The notes beneath the pieces are model-generated. The model was not told the DNA's origin, did not search any database, and saw only the letters and a program-made list of their open reading frames with translations. A stretch of DNA of 64,000 nt from Ophiocordyceps camponoti-saundersi (nom. inval.) (lineage: Eukaryota > Ascomycota > Sordariomycetes > Hypocreales > Ophiocordycipitaceae), in the NCBI GenBank assembly GCA_003339415.1, contig PDHQ01000022.1:62001-126000 (forward strand). The letters run 5' to 3'. This document shows positions 9,635 to 21,363 of the stretch, piece after piece (positions within the stretch are counted from its first letter, which is position 1; each line of letters begins with the position of its first letter). Both the position numbers and the translations under genes were made by a program.

Positions 9635-11441
9635 ATGAGGAGAGTATCTGACTCTCCGCGTCCCAACAGGGCTGAAACTGGAAAGCGGAGGCGGATTCCT
9701 AATAGGGTATTCCCTACCGCATGTATGTTGCACCTACAAAAGGGCCCGGACCCCATGTACTCGGACAAGGTCATTGTAAGAAGGTCTTCGAAGGCGTCGG
9801 TCACGATGCTACGACCCCGCTCAGGCTGGTTTCCCAGAACCAATGGCTTCCGACCGGTGTCATCGCTGAGGAAGAAGGAGGGCGACATCTCGGACTCGTT
9901 CGTTTCCCTATCAGGAACCCAGCGAGAGGTGCTTCCAGACAGATTCCGCCAGCTCAAGTGCGACTTGGTGCGGGGACGGGAGGAGAGTTTCGTCGATGGG
10001 TGGTCGAGATTATTGCGCCGGCTGAAGACGGAGAATGAGCTTATAGCCCGTCAGGGATCAACCATCATTCCTCAGATCGACTTTGATGATCTGGAGAAGG
10101 GGTGTGAGAAGTTCAAGGATGAGATCAAGAAGAGAGGGGTTGTCGTTGTCCGAGGGGTTGTGCCGGAGGAGGAAGCCAGGGGATATAAGTTTGAGATGGA
10201 CGAGTATATCGCGAGAAATCCGCATACCCGAGGTGAGACAAGTTTCCGCTTCGCCCTTGCTCTCCTCTCTCTCTCTCTCTCTGACGGAAGCCAAGCCTTT
10301 CCGGCGCACGACCCGCAAGTGTACGAGCTCTACTGGTCAGGACCGCAGCTCAAGGTGCGATCTCATCCGTCCCTGCTGAGAGTACAGGAGCGGCTGATGG
10401 GCCGCTTCTGGCACTCTGCCGACGAGGCCGAGGTTTCGTTGGCCAATCCCCTCACGTACGCAGACCGGCTCCGGATCCGCAAACCTGGCGATCAGTCGTT
10501 TGCGCTCGGACCGCACATGGACGGTGGGAGCGTCGAGCGCTGGGAGCCGGAAGGGTACGGCCGAGGAGGCGTGTACGATAAGATGCTTTCCGGAGCCTGG
10601 GAGTCGCACGATCCGTGGGATGCGGGCTGTCGCGTCAAGGCTGTCAACAACCTCTATGACGGGCTCGGGGCCTGTTCCATGTTTCGGGCCTGGCAGGGTT
10701 GGGTGGCGATGAGCTCTTGTGGTCCGCGTCAGGGGTCGTTGCTTGTCAACCCCCTCATGAGCCTCGCCACTGCCTATGTCCTTATGCGGCCTTTCTTCAG
10801 GGCCTTGGACGAGGACAGAAGTTCGGGTCGGTTTCTGGATGGGAGTAATTGGGTGCTGGCTGGTGCTGAGGAGATGACCAGTGAGCTTCAGGGGGCGTCA
10901 CCTGGGTTCGGACAGGAGGTTAGCGACGAGCTTCATCCGCATCTGGAGCTTGAGAAGACCATGGTTCACATCCCGGCCATCAAAGCCGGCGATTTCGTGG
11001 CGTGGCATTGCGATAGTGAGTATAACCTTTGGGGTTTCTTTCCCCTCTTCCCCCCTATGTGAACCGACTCCTGTCTGACTTGATGCTTTCATTGTCATCG
11101 TGTCATGAAAAGCCATCCACTCAGTCGACAAGGTCCACAACGGCACATCCGACTCGAGCGTGCTCTACATCCCCGTCTGTCCGACCACGGTCCTCAACGG
11201 CGAGTATCTCGTCCGACAGCTGGCTGCGTTTCGCGACGGCACGCCGGCTCCTGACTTCCCCGGCGGCGAGGGCGAGTCGCGACACGTTGGACGTCCGACC
11301 GAGGAGGACATGTTTCTCCGTGCGTGGTCGTCGGCGGAAGGGAGGCGGGCTTTTGGCTTGGAGAGCTTAACTTTGAGGGAGGGGGCGCCGGTGGGTGAGC
11401 GGGAGGCGGTGCGGAGGGTGAATGCTTTGCTTGGACTGTAG
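9635..11441 (+). CDS. DUF1479 family protein, probable Fe(II)/2-oxoglutarate-type dioxygenase
   Basis: Three exons: 9635-10232, 10296-11015 and 11113-11441; 548 aa from the first ATG. Intron 1 is 63 bp, a multiple of three without stops, so the unspliced frame stays open; splicing gives HTRAFPAHDPQVYELYW, the family form. Intron 2 joins WHCD to TIHSVDKVHNGTSDSS. Seen motifs: AVVRGVVPE-like VVVRGVVPEEEARGY, GPHMDGGSVERWEPEGYGRG (H-x-D), a distal WHCDTIHSVDKV His and DFPGGEGESRHVGRPTEED. The HxD...H set suggests a 2-oxoglutarate-dependent oxygenase fold like YbiU; the substrate is unknown. The start is uncertain: ATGs at 9755 and 9806 are in frame, and from 9806 the N-terminus is Arg/Ser-rich and could be a mitochondrial presequence. 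Confidence 0.85.
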
Positions 11442-12417
11442 AGAAAGGGGTTTGAGAGTGGCTTTGTTTCTGGTGGTATATGTAGTTGTGCCTGGAGGAG
11501 GAGGAGGAGGAGGAGGAGGAGAAGGTCAAGGGAGAAGTCTATGCAATTCTCTACTCTTTGGTGTTGTTTGCTGTTGATGATGATGCTGTTTGTGTTACCG
11601 GATACGCCTCATGCCTCCTATTGAAAAGGGCCCAATGAGGAGGGAGGGGAGAAAGGTTCCTGTCTCTGGTATATTTGCTTCTTCGCTGCCCGGTGAGACA
11701 GGCTCGGACTTACCGGCAAGCTGACGATGACGTAGATGGGATATATCTGGTTTATGCCTGAGACACACGAATCCGACAACCTTGATTTCTCAGCAAGTTA
11801 GTTTACCTACCTGTTAGTGGCCCATCCGTGCGTACATAGGTAAGACGGTTGTTGTTGTTGCTCTTGCTGTTGCAGGGGGTTTTTTAATTCGGGTTGGTGC
11901 GTTGAAGAAGCATCATCACCAATCCGTCTCACCACGAAGGATTTGTCTTGTATGCACGCGTAGGCGTATAATTCCTTTGTCTCAGCTTCTTCGTCTGCTT
12001 CCTTTGTAAGCGGGGAAAGTAAATTAATCAGCATGATTCTTCTCTTTGCCATGGTCTTCGTAGGTGAGTAAGAGTACGTCCGTAGTAGTAGGGTAGTTAG
12101 TGGTGGTGGTGGTGAGGATGTGAGACGAGGGTTGAATGGCAATTGGCTCTGGATGCGCATTAGCGGTCGTTGCCCTGCTTGGGCATGGAGTCCGAGACTG
12201 ACACTCTGAGGGTGAGGGGAGGGTGAGGGGAGGATGAGGGGAAAGGGGGGCCTGCTGTATGTAGGGGTAGGGTTTTTGTTATATAAAGGCCTTGGGAGGG
12301 AGCAGAAGAGTTGGAGGAAGACGAGGTTACAGTATCAACTCTTTCTCATCATCCATCATCCTTCCACAACCCACCAACATCACCATCACCACCACCGACC
12401 AACTAACCAATATCATT
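11442..12417. other. Intergenic region with promoter of the DUF1993 gene
   Basis: No supported gene. It holds a (GGA)n tract at about 11494-11521, a CAA/TTG-type repeat near 11847-11870, and short GA/GT-rich repeats (GGGTGAGGGGA) around 12208-12240. The final 140 bp carry a TATA box and CAC/CAT-rich leader. Confidence 0.5.
12280..12288 (+). promoter_or_regulatory. TATA box for the DUF1993 gene
   Basis: A canonical TATATAAAG lies about 130 bp upstream of the ATG at 12418, followed by a pyrimidine/CAC-rich leader. It suggests a regulated, focused promoter. Confidence 0.6.
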
Positions 12418-12936
12418 ATGACTTACACCCTCTACGACGCCTCCATCGTCCTGGCCAGGGATTCCCTCGCCTCCCTCTCAGCCGTCCTCAAGAAAGCCGA
12501 ACAGTCCCAAAACGCAGCCAAGCTATCCGAGGCCAAGCTCTACGACGACATGCTACCGCTCGCCTTCCAGGTGCACGTCCTGACCGACATGTCGCAGAAG
12601 CTCTACCACCGACTAGGCGGCAAGGAACCCCTCAAATGGGAGAACAGCCTCAACGGCTTCGGCGAGATGCAGGGTCGCATCGCACAGACGGAGGAACTGC
12701 TCTCCAAGGCCAACAAGGAGGAGATCAACAAGAAGGATGGTAGCACCGTCAACGTCGGGCTTGGTCCGGGGAAGAATGTCGATATGACGACGACGGCGTA
12801 CGTCAATGGCTACATCTTGCCTAACATCTTCTTCCACCTTACTACGGCTTATGCCATTCTGCGAAAGGAGGGCGTGCCGCTGGGTAAGATGGATTATCTC
12901 AGGCCGTTTATTAACAAGTACGTCCCGGACGTTTGA
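12418..12936 (+). CDS. DUF1993 family protein
   Basis: Intronless, 172 aa. The sequence starts MTYTLYDASIVLARDSL and shows features of fungal DUF1993 proteins: an N-terminal four-helix-type segment (LSAVLKKAEQ), ..LPLAFQVHVLTDMSQKL.., an internal EMQGRIAQTEELL helix, and a C-terminal YVNGYILPNIFFHLTTAYAI followed by LRKEGVPLGKMDYL. The length is normal for the family (about 160-175 aa). DUF1993 is related in fold to DinB-like helical bundles; the biochemical role is not known. The ATG at 12418 is chosen over the in-frame ATG at 12292 because family homology starts there and a TATA box lies just upstream of 12292. Confidence 0.9.
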   Translation: MTYTLYDASIVLARDSLASLSAVLKKAEQSQNAAKLSEAKLYDDMLPLAFQVHVLTDMSQKLYHRLGGKEPLKWENSLNGFGEMQGRIAQTEELLSKANKEEINKKDGSTVNVGLGPGKNVDMTTTAYVNGYILPNIFFHLTTAYAILRKEGVPLGKMDYLRPFINKYVPDV

Positions 12937-13196
12937 GATGGAAGAGAGAGGGAGAGAGAGAGATGGAAGGGGAATGGGGTTATCATTGTCTTGTTATACG
13001 GACAAATGACATATGAGCATAAACATACAATAGAAGCCTCTCTGTTTCTTACGTGTCGCGTCGCAAAGTTAAGCCGTATAGCGAGAGTGGTGATGGTTGT
13101 GTGTGTATAGAGACTGTAAACAACTGTTGCACCGAGATCACCGCAAAATGGCGCTCCCTAGGGTAGGTAGGTTGATGCAGGTAATAGACACAAGTT

Positions 13197-13206
13197 CCCA
13201 CGTGAC
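13197..13206. promoter_or_regulatory. RTCACGTG (Cbf1/CDEI-type) site upstream of MRX7
   Basis: CCCACGTGAC contains CACGTG at 13199-13204; the reverse complement reads GTCACGTG. It lies about 130 bp upstream of the MRX7 start. Binding by a Cbf1-like bHLH protein is inferred from the motif. Confidence 0.45.
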
Positions 13207-13330
13207 CAACTCAACCCTCCCTCCCCCCCCTCACCATTACCATCATCATCTCCATCATCATCACCATCGCAATCGTCATCCATATTCTCCTCCTCACCCG
13301 CTAACAAAGACTCGCCTCTTCCTCCCAAAT

Positions 13331-13785
13331 ATGGTGCTTCATCAATGGCTTTTCCGAGTCATCACGTTCTACGAGGTTCGTTCACAATAACAGCCGCCTC
13401 AGCCACTTCTGCCGCTGACCACATTGAGCCTACCAGGATCGCATCATCCAAGTCGTATGTACATCTGGCTGGCTTCTTTTTCCGCGGCTGATCCCCCCCC
13501 CCCTCTTCTTCCTGTCTCTCCCGTGTCTTTCGTTTCTCCTTTCAGCTGACGGCTTCGTCATGACAGATACTCCGCCAGCCGGGCTTTCACCGCGCTGTCG
13601 GTCGTATCCACCGCACCATCGACGAGCGTCTCCATGGCCGAATGCCTCACGAGCCGATGGCCCAGGGCGAGGCTACGGCAGATCCTGTCAAGACTGGCCG
13701 TCGCCGTTTATTCTTTCGTCATTTTTTCGACGAGCTTAGGAATCAAGCCCGAGGGAAGCCGACGGATCCGCCGCCCAAGAAGTGA
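13331..13785 (+). CDS. MRX7: MIOREX complex component 7 homolog (DUF2697)
   Basis: Three small exons: 13331-13375, 13437-13454 (18 nt) and 13567-13785, giving 93 aa. Splicing joins MVLHQWLFRVITFYE to DRIIQV and then ILRQPGFHRAVGRIHRTI. The FHRAVGRIHR, HGRMPHEP, GEATADP and FFDELRNQARGKPT blocks match the fungal Mrx7/DUF2697 pattern as I know it. The family in yeast is associated with MIOREX, the mitochondrial ribosome/expression assembly; the precise molecular role is not known. The intron borders are GTTCGT..CAG (61 bp) and GTATGT..CAG (112 bp, with a gctgacgg branch site). The gene is easily missed because no exon forms a long ORF. Confidence 0.75.
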
Positions 13786-16520
13786 AGAAAGAGGTAATAA
13801 AATGATCGTCCAACTATGGTGTGGCCGCCAGCCACATCATTAGTGGGTGATTTCCAAGTCGGGCGAACCTATATACTCGACTCAGAGCTGTCGATGCCGG
13901 TCATGGGCCCTCTATCCCGGTCATCTAGCCGTTTCTTCATCCTCCACTCCCGCGGGACTCCGAGTCGGTTTCCCGTCGCAAAGCACTGCGCCTCGCCAGT
14001 TTTCGGTGACGACCAACCGATTGTGGCATTGAACGCCGACCTACCGAAGCCACAATGACATCATACCTGAGACACGACTCTTTTCACACCGTCTCTCAAC
14101 AAGTGCAGTTGATGTGATGTGCCGCGGCGACGAGGTCAGGGTTGGACAGTGTTGAACAGATTTGACGCAAAGGTTTGTAGAATCTTCGTGGTTCCTCATC
14201 GTCGATGCTGCTTATTTCCCCCCCTTTGCTAACTGTCAATCAGGCACCTATTGTCGAGCATATGCCATGGCCAAGCTCGTCTTCAACCTCTGAGAGTTTC
14301 AGCCTGCCTTGAGGGCTTGCGACGTGCCCTGTTTCAGTGTCGACGTCTGCCATCCTAACTTCAACGAGATATAGCACCTAAGTACACGCTTAGTTGGGCC
14401 GCAAGTGTCACAGCCACCTATAACGCAATGGGTTACACATGAACGAATATACTGTATGTGCATACATACATACATACATATGTGTGCGTGTATGTGCGTA
14501 TGCACGTGTGAATGTATCCACATAGCAAGTGGGTTACATCCGCCATCTCTCTCCATGGGGTTTTTTTTTTTGCCGATGGATATTTCTCGCATTTCCCCCG
14601 GTGACTGACCAGTGTCCAGATCCGGCGGCGCGAGGTTTATCTTTCGTCACGACATCGCGGTTATTAGCCTTTTGCCCTATCTACCGAGAAGAAATGAAAG
14701 CCTCCCTATCAGCCTTGGCGAATGACGTATGTTCGACTGAATCTGGCTAGCAGCCCAGCGTGTCAATCTCATCCGACTGGACAAGTGGCCCTTCTTTATC
14801 TGCTTGGCATGGCATACTGGCGTCAGGATGGGTCCTCCCCCCGTGTCCTCCCCCGTGTCCTCCCCTGACGAAGAGAAAAGAAAAATGGGCCAACGCGAGA
14901 ATATCAGGGTGTTTTTTTTTCTTGTCAGAAAGGGAGGCCGCGGTAGATTCCCAACCTAACTTGCTCAACGGCTCCGTGGGAATGGCGTCGGCCGTAAGAA
15001 GGGCAACTCAGCCCCTGATTACTAGTCAAACACACTTGGCCTGAGGCGAAAATAGAGACGAATTTACCTACACGGGACGGCCCTCCTATTGTTGACAATA
15101 GTCTAATTCGTGATTACAGTCGGCTACCGTTTCACTTTTTAGCATCGACGTCAGAAGAGAGGGGAACCCCCTTCGAAAGAAAGAATATGCGTCAACAACG
15201 GGCTGTTTTGTCTCGGGACACATCCGCTTTTATGCCTTATCCAGCCGTTTTGCAACTTGAAGCAAGCACCAGTCTTCAGACGACTATTATGCTGTCGACG
15301 ACCATGGGCTTTGACGAGGTCAGAGTCTGGACGAGTCGAAGAGATGCCATCCAAACAACGTAGCTTAGCCCACACTCAAACGGTGAAGCAGCGAGCGGTG
15401 GGAACAGTGGGCATTCCAGGTGATTGGTGTTACATACATACAATGCCAAGGGCCCTTCGTCCAGCCAGTCAAAGACGACCAAGGCTAAGGAGCCCAAAAA
15501 AATCTAGTGGCGCGTCGTGACGAAGGGACGAAATGATGACAAGGCAAAGGTCATGATGGATCAGAAATGAAGCCATCTACGATGTGAGTAGTCTCTTTCT
15601 TTCCCTCTTTAAGTCGACCGCGTCATTCTTTCAGGACGAGCCACACATCAGCGTGCCTAACACATTGTATTAATAGCCTTGTGAACAATCCTTGATCCTA
15701 GTGGAGAGTATGCCTAGCTGAGTCGCGTCCTGGGGGGGACGGAGGGAGGGGGCCTGCTCACGCATAACAAATGGCTTTCCTTCTCTGTCTCTCCTCTCCC
15801 GATTCTGCGGTATAACGGACCTGATTCATATTGACCCTTGCTCCACACACACACACACATCCATCCATCCATACGGTATGATACCTACACAGACACACGC
15901 ACACACACACAAACTTTGCCTCCCGTCCTGCCGCCCCCCTTCTCTCTCTTCTGGATTTTCTTGATTAGTAGTTCAATCAGCCACCTCCCGGAACCATTCA
16001 ATCACGTTTGTCTCGTCTCTTTCTTCAGAACACAACCTTAACTCGACCTACCTTGCAAGTCCTGTCAGGTTTCTTGTTCCTTTCCGTCCCGATAAACACT
16101 GGTCGTCGTCCCGTCAACACACTTCTTCGTCCATTGGTGGTTGGGCTTGCGTTGAAGCCTTCGGTTGTCGTCGCCTCTCATCCCATCAGTTTCTATAACG
16201 ACGACGATGGAGGGCCACTTGTGTTAAACGCCTCGGTCTTTGAACCGGAACTTCCTGAGCCTGGTTTGACTCTTTGGTCGGCCAATTCGCCAGCTCATCT
16301 TTTCTTCTTCTCTTCTTCTACTACTTCTTCTTCTTCTTACCCAACACAAAACATCGATTGAGGATCCGCGGTCTCGCTGGTCAAGATCCGAGGAGACTCT
16401 TCGATTTTCCTTCTTAACCCCTTCCTTTTTCTTCCTCTTCCTCTTCCTGTTCTTCTTCTTCCACTCTTCTCTTCTTCCCCAAGATCACTTCGACAGGCTT
16501 CGCGCGCCTGAATTGCCAAG
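13786..16520. other. Long gene-free region; distal part is the antiporter promoter/leader
   Basis: I found no supported gene. It contains (CATA)n at about 14461-14480, T-runs at 14562-14571 and 14913-14922, three tandem copies of a GTGTCCTCCCC unit at about 14841-14874, and CA/CCAT repeats at 15845-15915. The last 600 bp before 16521 are strongly pyrimidine-rich with CTT repeats, typical of a long fungal 5' leader. Confidence 0.5.
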
Positions 16521-18583
16521 ATGGTGACTCTTGACGTTTCCGAGCTCAACATTGTGCTCGGGGTGCTGGGTTAGTAGTCCTCGGCGGCCGGGTTGCTGTC
16601 GTTGATCGAGAGTTATTGTCGGGACTGACGATTGGATCTGTCTAGGCACCTTTATCGTTTGCTATGGTATCATCTCGGTCAAGATCAAGCAGCAGTGGTA
16701 CCTTGGTGAAGCCTGTGAGTAACTTCTTCTCCCGGTCAACTTCTTGAATCCCGCTTTCGGAAATCACCCTGCTCACTGACCTCATCAGTGCCTGCCATGA
16801 TGATAGGCATCATCCTCGGACCTGTAGCCACAAGGTTCATCGACAGCGAAAGATGGGCGTCGGCTGAAAAGGGGCAGACGCCGGAGATTGCACTGGTATG
16901 AAATCTTTCCCCTCCGCCTCCTGCCCCCTTTTTCTTCGTCTTGCAAAGCCCTTGTTCTGACGGACGTTGGTTGTCACCAAAAACAGGGTGTCACCAGAGT
17001 CATGATTGGACTTCAGCTGGTCATCGCCGGCTACCAACTCCCAGCCAAGTACAACCTCATCCGATGGAAGGAGATGGCCATGTGTCTCCTCCCCATCATG
17101 ACCATCATGTGGCTCAGCACGACACTTTGCATCCTGGCGGCGATTCCCAAGGTGACGCTTCTGGCGGCCCTCGTCATCGGCTCGGCCGTCACCTGCACGG
17201 ATCCCATCCTCTCGCAGGCCATAGCCAAGGGGCCCTTTGCCGACAAGTTTGTGCCCCGTCACCTGCGGGAGATCATCTCTTCCGAGGCCGGCGCCAACGA
17301 CGGCTTCGGCTTCCCCTTTCTGATGCTCGCCGTCTTCCTCATCCGTCACGCCGACGTTCCCGGCGCGGGAGAGGGGGGCAAGGAGGCCGGTGGCGTCGTC
17401 AAGAGAGCTGGCGAGGCGGCTGTTCGGATGCTGTTCGCCCGTGAGGAAGAGGTCGGTAGACTTGGTGGTGGTGTCGGTGTCGCCATGAAGAACTGGTTCC
17501 TTGAGACGTGGCTCTATACCGTTCTCTTGGCCGTTATCTATGGCGCCGTCGTCGGTTATGGCTCCTGCGTGGCTGTCAAGTATTGTCTGCGAAGGTGAGA
17601 AGATTCTAGAAACCGCCCCCCCCTTTTCTTTGCTTTTATTTCCTGCGAAAGCAAACATCGTCAAGAACCCACTCGCTGACGACAAATCAACCCTGCTCAG
17701 GAAATGGATCGACACCGAGTCCTATCTTCTCTTCCCCTCGGCCTTGGGCATGTTCATCGTCGGCACGTGCGGAGCGATCGGAACGGACGACCTCCTCGCC
17801 TGCTTCGTCGCCGGCAACGCCCTCAACTGGGACGGAGAATACCTCGCGGAGACGGAACGACGACACGACGAGGTCAACTCGTGCATAGACGTGCTGCTCA
17901 ACTTTGGCGGCTTCATGTTCATCGGTAGCATCATGCCCTGGTCCGACTTTAACGACCCGAACGGCACGGGCATCACCGTCGGTAGACTCATCGGTCTGGG
18001 TCTCCTCGTCATTCTCTTCCGTCGCATCCCCGCCATCCTCATCTCGTACAAGTTGATGCCCTCCGTCTGTAAGAACTACAAGGAGGCCCTCTTCATGGGA
18101 TACTTTGGACCGATCGGCGCCGGAGCCGTCTTCTACGTCGAACATACCCGCCACCTCTTCCCCGCGGCCGGCAAGGGAGACGCAGAGGAGAATGACCTGG
18201 TCAAGGCAATGATTCCCGTCGTCTACTGGCTCGTCTTTTTCTCCATCATCGTCCACGGCTTGTCCATCCCCGCCCTCAACGCCATCTACAATTACATGGG
18301 CGTCCAGCCCATACAGGAAGATCCGGTGGAGATCCGGAGGAGGTCCTCGCGCGCCGCTACGCCTCCCAACGCCGTGACGGGAAGCAGCAAGGATACGTTC
18401 ATCGCCTACAACCGCTTCAGCAGGCCCGTGTCCGAATCTTTCAACCTGCCTATCGCGCGGGACGTCGCGACTTCTCTCGACGACTACAGCTTCAACAAGT
18501 CTTCGCAGGGGAGTTTGCCGTTTGAGCAACTCGAGCAGGCCCCTGCACCTCGAAAGGCCGTGCCCCCATCGACATATATCTAG
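16521..18583 (+). CDS. Plasma-membrane Na+/H+ antiporter, fungal NHA1/CNH1 type
   Basis: Five exons: 16521-16569, 16646-16714, 16789-16895, 16987-17594 and 17701-18583; 571 aa. The protein has many hydrophobic segments with the monovalent cation/proton antiporter (CPA) signatures: CTDPILSQAIAKGPFA, SSEAGANDGFGFPFLML (the membrane-embedded Asp pair region), and GTDDLLACFVAGNALNWDGE. It exchanges Na+/K+ for H+ across the plasma membrane in salt and pH homeostasis (family knowledge). The cytoplasmic tail after about residue 470 is short compared with yeast NHA1, and rich in Ser/Arg (RRRSSRAATPP, SRPVSES), likely phosphorylation sites by inference. The first three introns fall in the N-terminal transmembrane region. 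Confidence 0.92.
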
Positions 18584-19408
18584 GCACAGCGATCTCCCAA
18601 ACCGTTCCATCTCTCTCTCTCTTTTCCCCCCTTCTCTCTTCATCTCCGATGCTATATAGGTACAGCTGGTCGGTTTTTTGTACTTTAAGGAAGGGCGTTT
18701 TGGGGAAAAGGAGGGGGTTTTGAAGAGGCGTTTGAAGAAGGGGGGAAACCACGACTTTCTGTACTTATACTTGTATATAACGTCGGGGATTATCGTGTTT
18801 CGGCGCTGGAGGGTGTTTTGTGAGCGATGGCATCGTTCGTTTTTGATTTCCTTTGTTGGCGATATAGGGGGTGGGTTGGTGGTGCGGATGGGAGCGTTCA
18901 GTTTCAGTCTCTTCAGCACTTGATAGAACTGCATAGTCTCGACAACTGTTGGTTCATTCACGTCATTCGTTTCCATGTTGTCCAAGATTTTCCCATCGTA
19001 TAACAGTCGTGACTCGTTCTGCTTCGTGGGAAAGGACGCCGTCGCTTCAGAACCATCACGTGAAGAGAGAGACAGAGAGAGACACACACACATACATACA
19101 TACATACATGTAGAGCAGAGAAACGCAGCTGATTCCCCTGACTGCCAACAATGGCTTCAAAAAAGGACAAAACAAACAGAGCCATAGCAAATCTCAAGAA
19201 TGGGTAACGATTGTGATTGATGGATGATCTGGTCTGAAGAGGTTCCAACCCTCCCTCCTCTGGGTCCTATGTAAGTGCTAGAGTTGCTTTAGTCATGATT
19301 GGTCGTCAGGCCTGCCATCAGACAGATCGATCGTGAGGTCTGCACGACTCAGGATTCTGTATCATGTGTGTTTGTAGAGTGCGATGACGTCTATGATGCG
19401 AGCTCGGC
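18584..19408. other. Intergenic region
   Basis: No supported gene. It includes the 3' flank of the antiporter, GAGA and (CATA)n microsatellites at about 19063-19110, and an isolated ATCACGTGA at 19055-19063. Confidence 0.45.
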
Positions 19409-19675
19409 CTAATCTGTCCGGTTAAGTGGGAGCGATATATCGAGATTCGCCTCGGTCGCATCTTTCACCACGTTAAGGCTGAAACTCGGATCGATGTAGT
19501 TGATGACGTCCTCATCCAAAATGGCGTCGAGCGAGACGGATTTGATTCCACAAACTTGACCCTCTTCAGCTGTGTAGTCAGGAGGCAGGCAGGCATCTTC
19601 CCCTGACGGTTCCTTCGGGTGCTCATCGGCCACGATAGTAGCGTTACCGTGAGAATTGGCAGTCGAATACTAGAT
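19409..19675 (-). CDS. Possible terminal exon of an unidentified minus-strand gene
   Basis: Read on the minus strand, an open frame runs from a possible acceptor (ATCTAG, at about 19676) to a TAG at 19409. It encodes about 88 residues, including TIVADEHPKEPSGEDACLPP and INYIDPSFSLNVVKDATEAN, with coding-like codon use and an acidic composition. There is no in-frame ATG, so if real it is a 3' exon and the upstream exons lie between 19680 and about 20400. I could not build a consistent upstream model. I do not recognise the family. Confidence 0.35.
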
Positions 19676-19849
19676 GACACATGTGAAGAGCGTATTGCGG
19701 AGAAGGAATGATGAGAAGCGGTAAGATAAGGAGGGGAGAAGGCAAGGAGGGGTGACGAGAGAGAGTCAGAAGGCGCTTCGGTGAAATCTGGCGATGCTTC
19801 GTGGTCTGGCGATAACAGCGATAAGATTTTCCCACGTAATAGCTGAGTC

Positions 19850-20365
19850 AACCTCCATCAGCCATCACGCCAATTCTCTACTCACGGCCTGGAGACGACA
19901 AGCGCAGCACCTGCAGACTACCAACCTGCACTATCCCTGAGCCAGCACAGAGACGGCTCGAGGCTGCCGATACCACGCATCATCAGCGTCGAAGCCATCA
20001 GTGTGACTGCCTCTCGCTCACCATCATCTCGCTCCTCCTCATTCCACTGTCTCAACCTCCCTCGCCATCGCAGCGTCCCCCAGCCAGAGGTCTCCTTGCT
20101 GACGGACGCCGTTGAACAGATAGGCATCAAGGACGAACTTTGCAGCACGCTGTCCCCGTTTCTCTCCCGTCGCCCTGGCACGATGTCCTCTGGCCATGCC
20201 GAGGCATCGGGCTCGGCGACGACAAGCTCTGCCACCGACATCAAGGACAACATCATCATCTTTCTCGTTACATGCTGTGCCAACTACAATCACCATGACT
20301 ATCAGTCTATCACCGACCCTCAAGGGATTATTTACCTGAAGGAGTCAGCACACCGGATGCAGTAA
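19850..20365 (+). other. Open plus-strand stretch with coding-like codon use, gene model unresolved
   Basis: One plus-strand frame is open from just after a TGA near 19843 to a TAA at 20363-20365. It reads Ser-rich then ..SLLTDAVEQIGIKDELC.. and ..ATDIKDNIIIFLVTCCANY.., with C/G-ending codons dominant. There is no early ATG, so a spliced first exon would be needed. It lies just beyond the minus-strand candidate exon, and the two may conflict. This is a weak call. Confidence 0.25.
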
Positions 20366-21363
20366 CCTCTCACCACCACCCCTCCACTTACAGTCGTGTG
20401 TGATAAAGTTGATAACCGACCTAGTCTTTTGACGTTTCCACGATTGTCGAGTCCATCGTGAGACGCGTTTTCCCTTTTTATCTCTAGCAGCGTCTGATGT
20501 TTGCTTGTCACGTATCCATCACCTTGGCCTTGGGAACTCACCGCAAACATGGCGTTTGACAATCGCAAAGCGCGTGCTGAGCATACACACAGTACACACT
20601 TGTCTATCCATCAAGTGACGCTCACTCTGTCCTCTAGACAAGGTCGATATGCCCTAATTTTCAAGAGACTTTCCTGCTTCATAGCAAGCTTCTTCCCTTA
20701 AAAGGCTCAGGAGCTCTACATAGAAGCTAAAGCGTGGCAAACTGCCTCCCAGTATCCGCACATACCTACATATGCATGTATGTACGGATACGTGCTGCAT
20801 GTTTGATCCTTCTTACCTATAATCTGAGCACACTGGAAACGATTGTGCATGTTTATCTGATCTCACATGACTGATGAACCACCTTGGAGAAGTCGAAAGA
20901 AGCTCTGTCCCACGACGAGGCTAGCTGGGACTAATGTCTTACAACACATGCATACATACATACATACAGCATTCATAGCTCCGGTCATCGTCGTGTGTAT
21001 CACCATCGGACGTTATTCTTAATGACCGTCACCCAAATTCCATATTCGTATCGTCATGAGCTTCTTTGCCGCCCATCTCAACATACATAGGCCGCGTGTA
21101 CATACAAAATCGCCACCATTCTTCGGCCTTGGCTGCACGCAGGGAATCTTCTCAAAACAAAGAGGTTGACAGATGCTTCATCGGCCGAAACGGTCACGCG
21201 ATCAACTATCCTGCAGCCTTCGAATCACTTCGGACGCGCGGACGCTCCGATCAAGCGCCGATGACGATCCGTCGTCCGTCATGGCATCGTTCAAGCGGCG
21301 TATATAAGCCACGGCTGATCCGCCTGCTCTGTCCCGCAACCCACGCACGCTCGCATCGCCGCC
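20366..21363. other. Intergenic region and promoter of the lectin-like membrane protein
   Basis: No supported gene. It contains (CATA)n repeats at about 20949-20970 and CATATGCATGTATGTACGGAT at 20767-20787 region, then a TATA-box promoter at the right edge. Confidence 0.45.
21301..21308 (+). promoter_or_regulatory. TATA box of the lectin-like gene
   Basis: TATATAAG lies 56 bp upstream of the ATG at 21364 and 98 bp upstream of the alternative ATG at 21406. The position fits transcription starting close to, or just before, the first ATG, which favours the second ATG being at least partly used. Confidence 0.5.

Noticed and set aside
11807..12160. A 117-codon minus-strand ORF with poly-Gln
   Set aside because: It has a repeat-derived C-terminus, no recognisable domain, poor codon use and lies in the promoter side of the DUF1993 gene.
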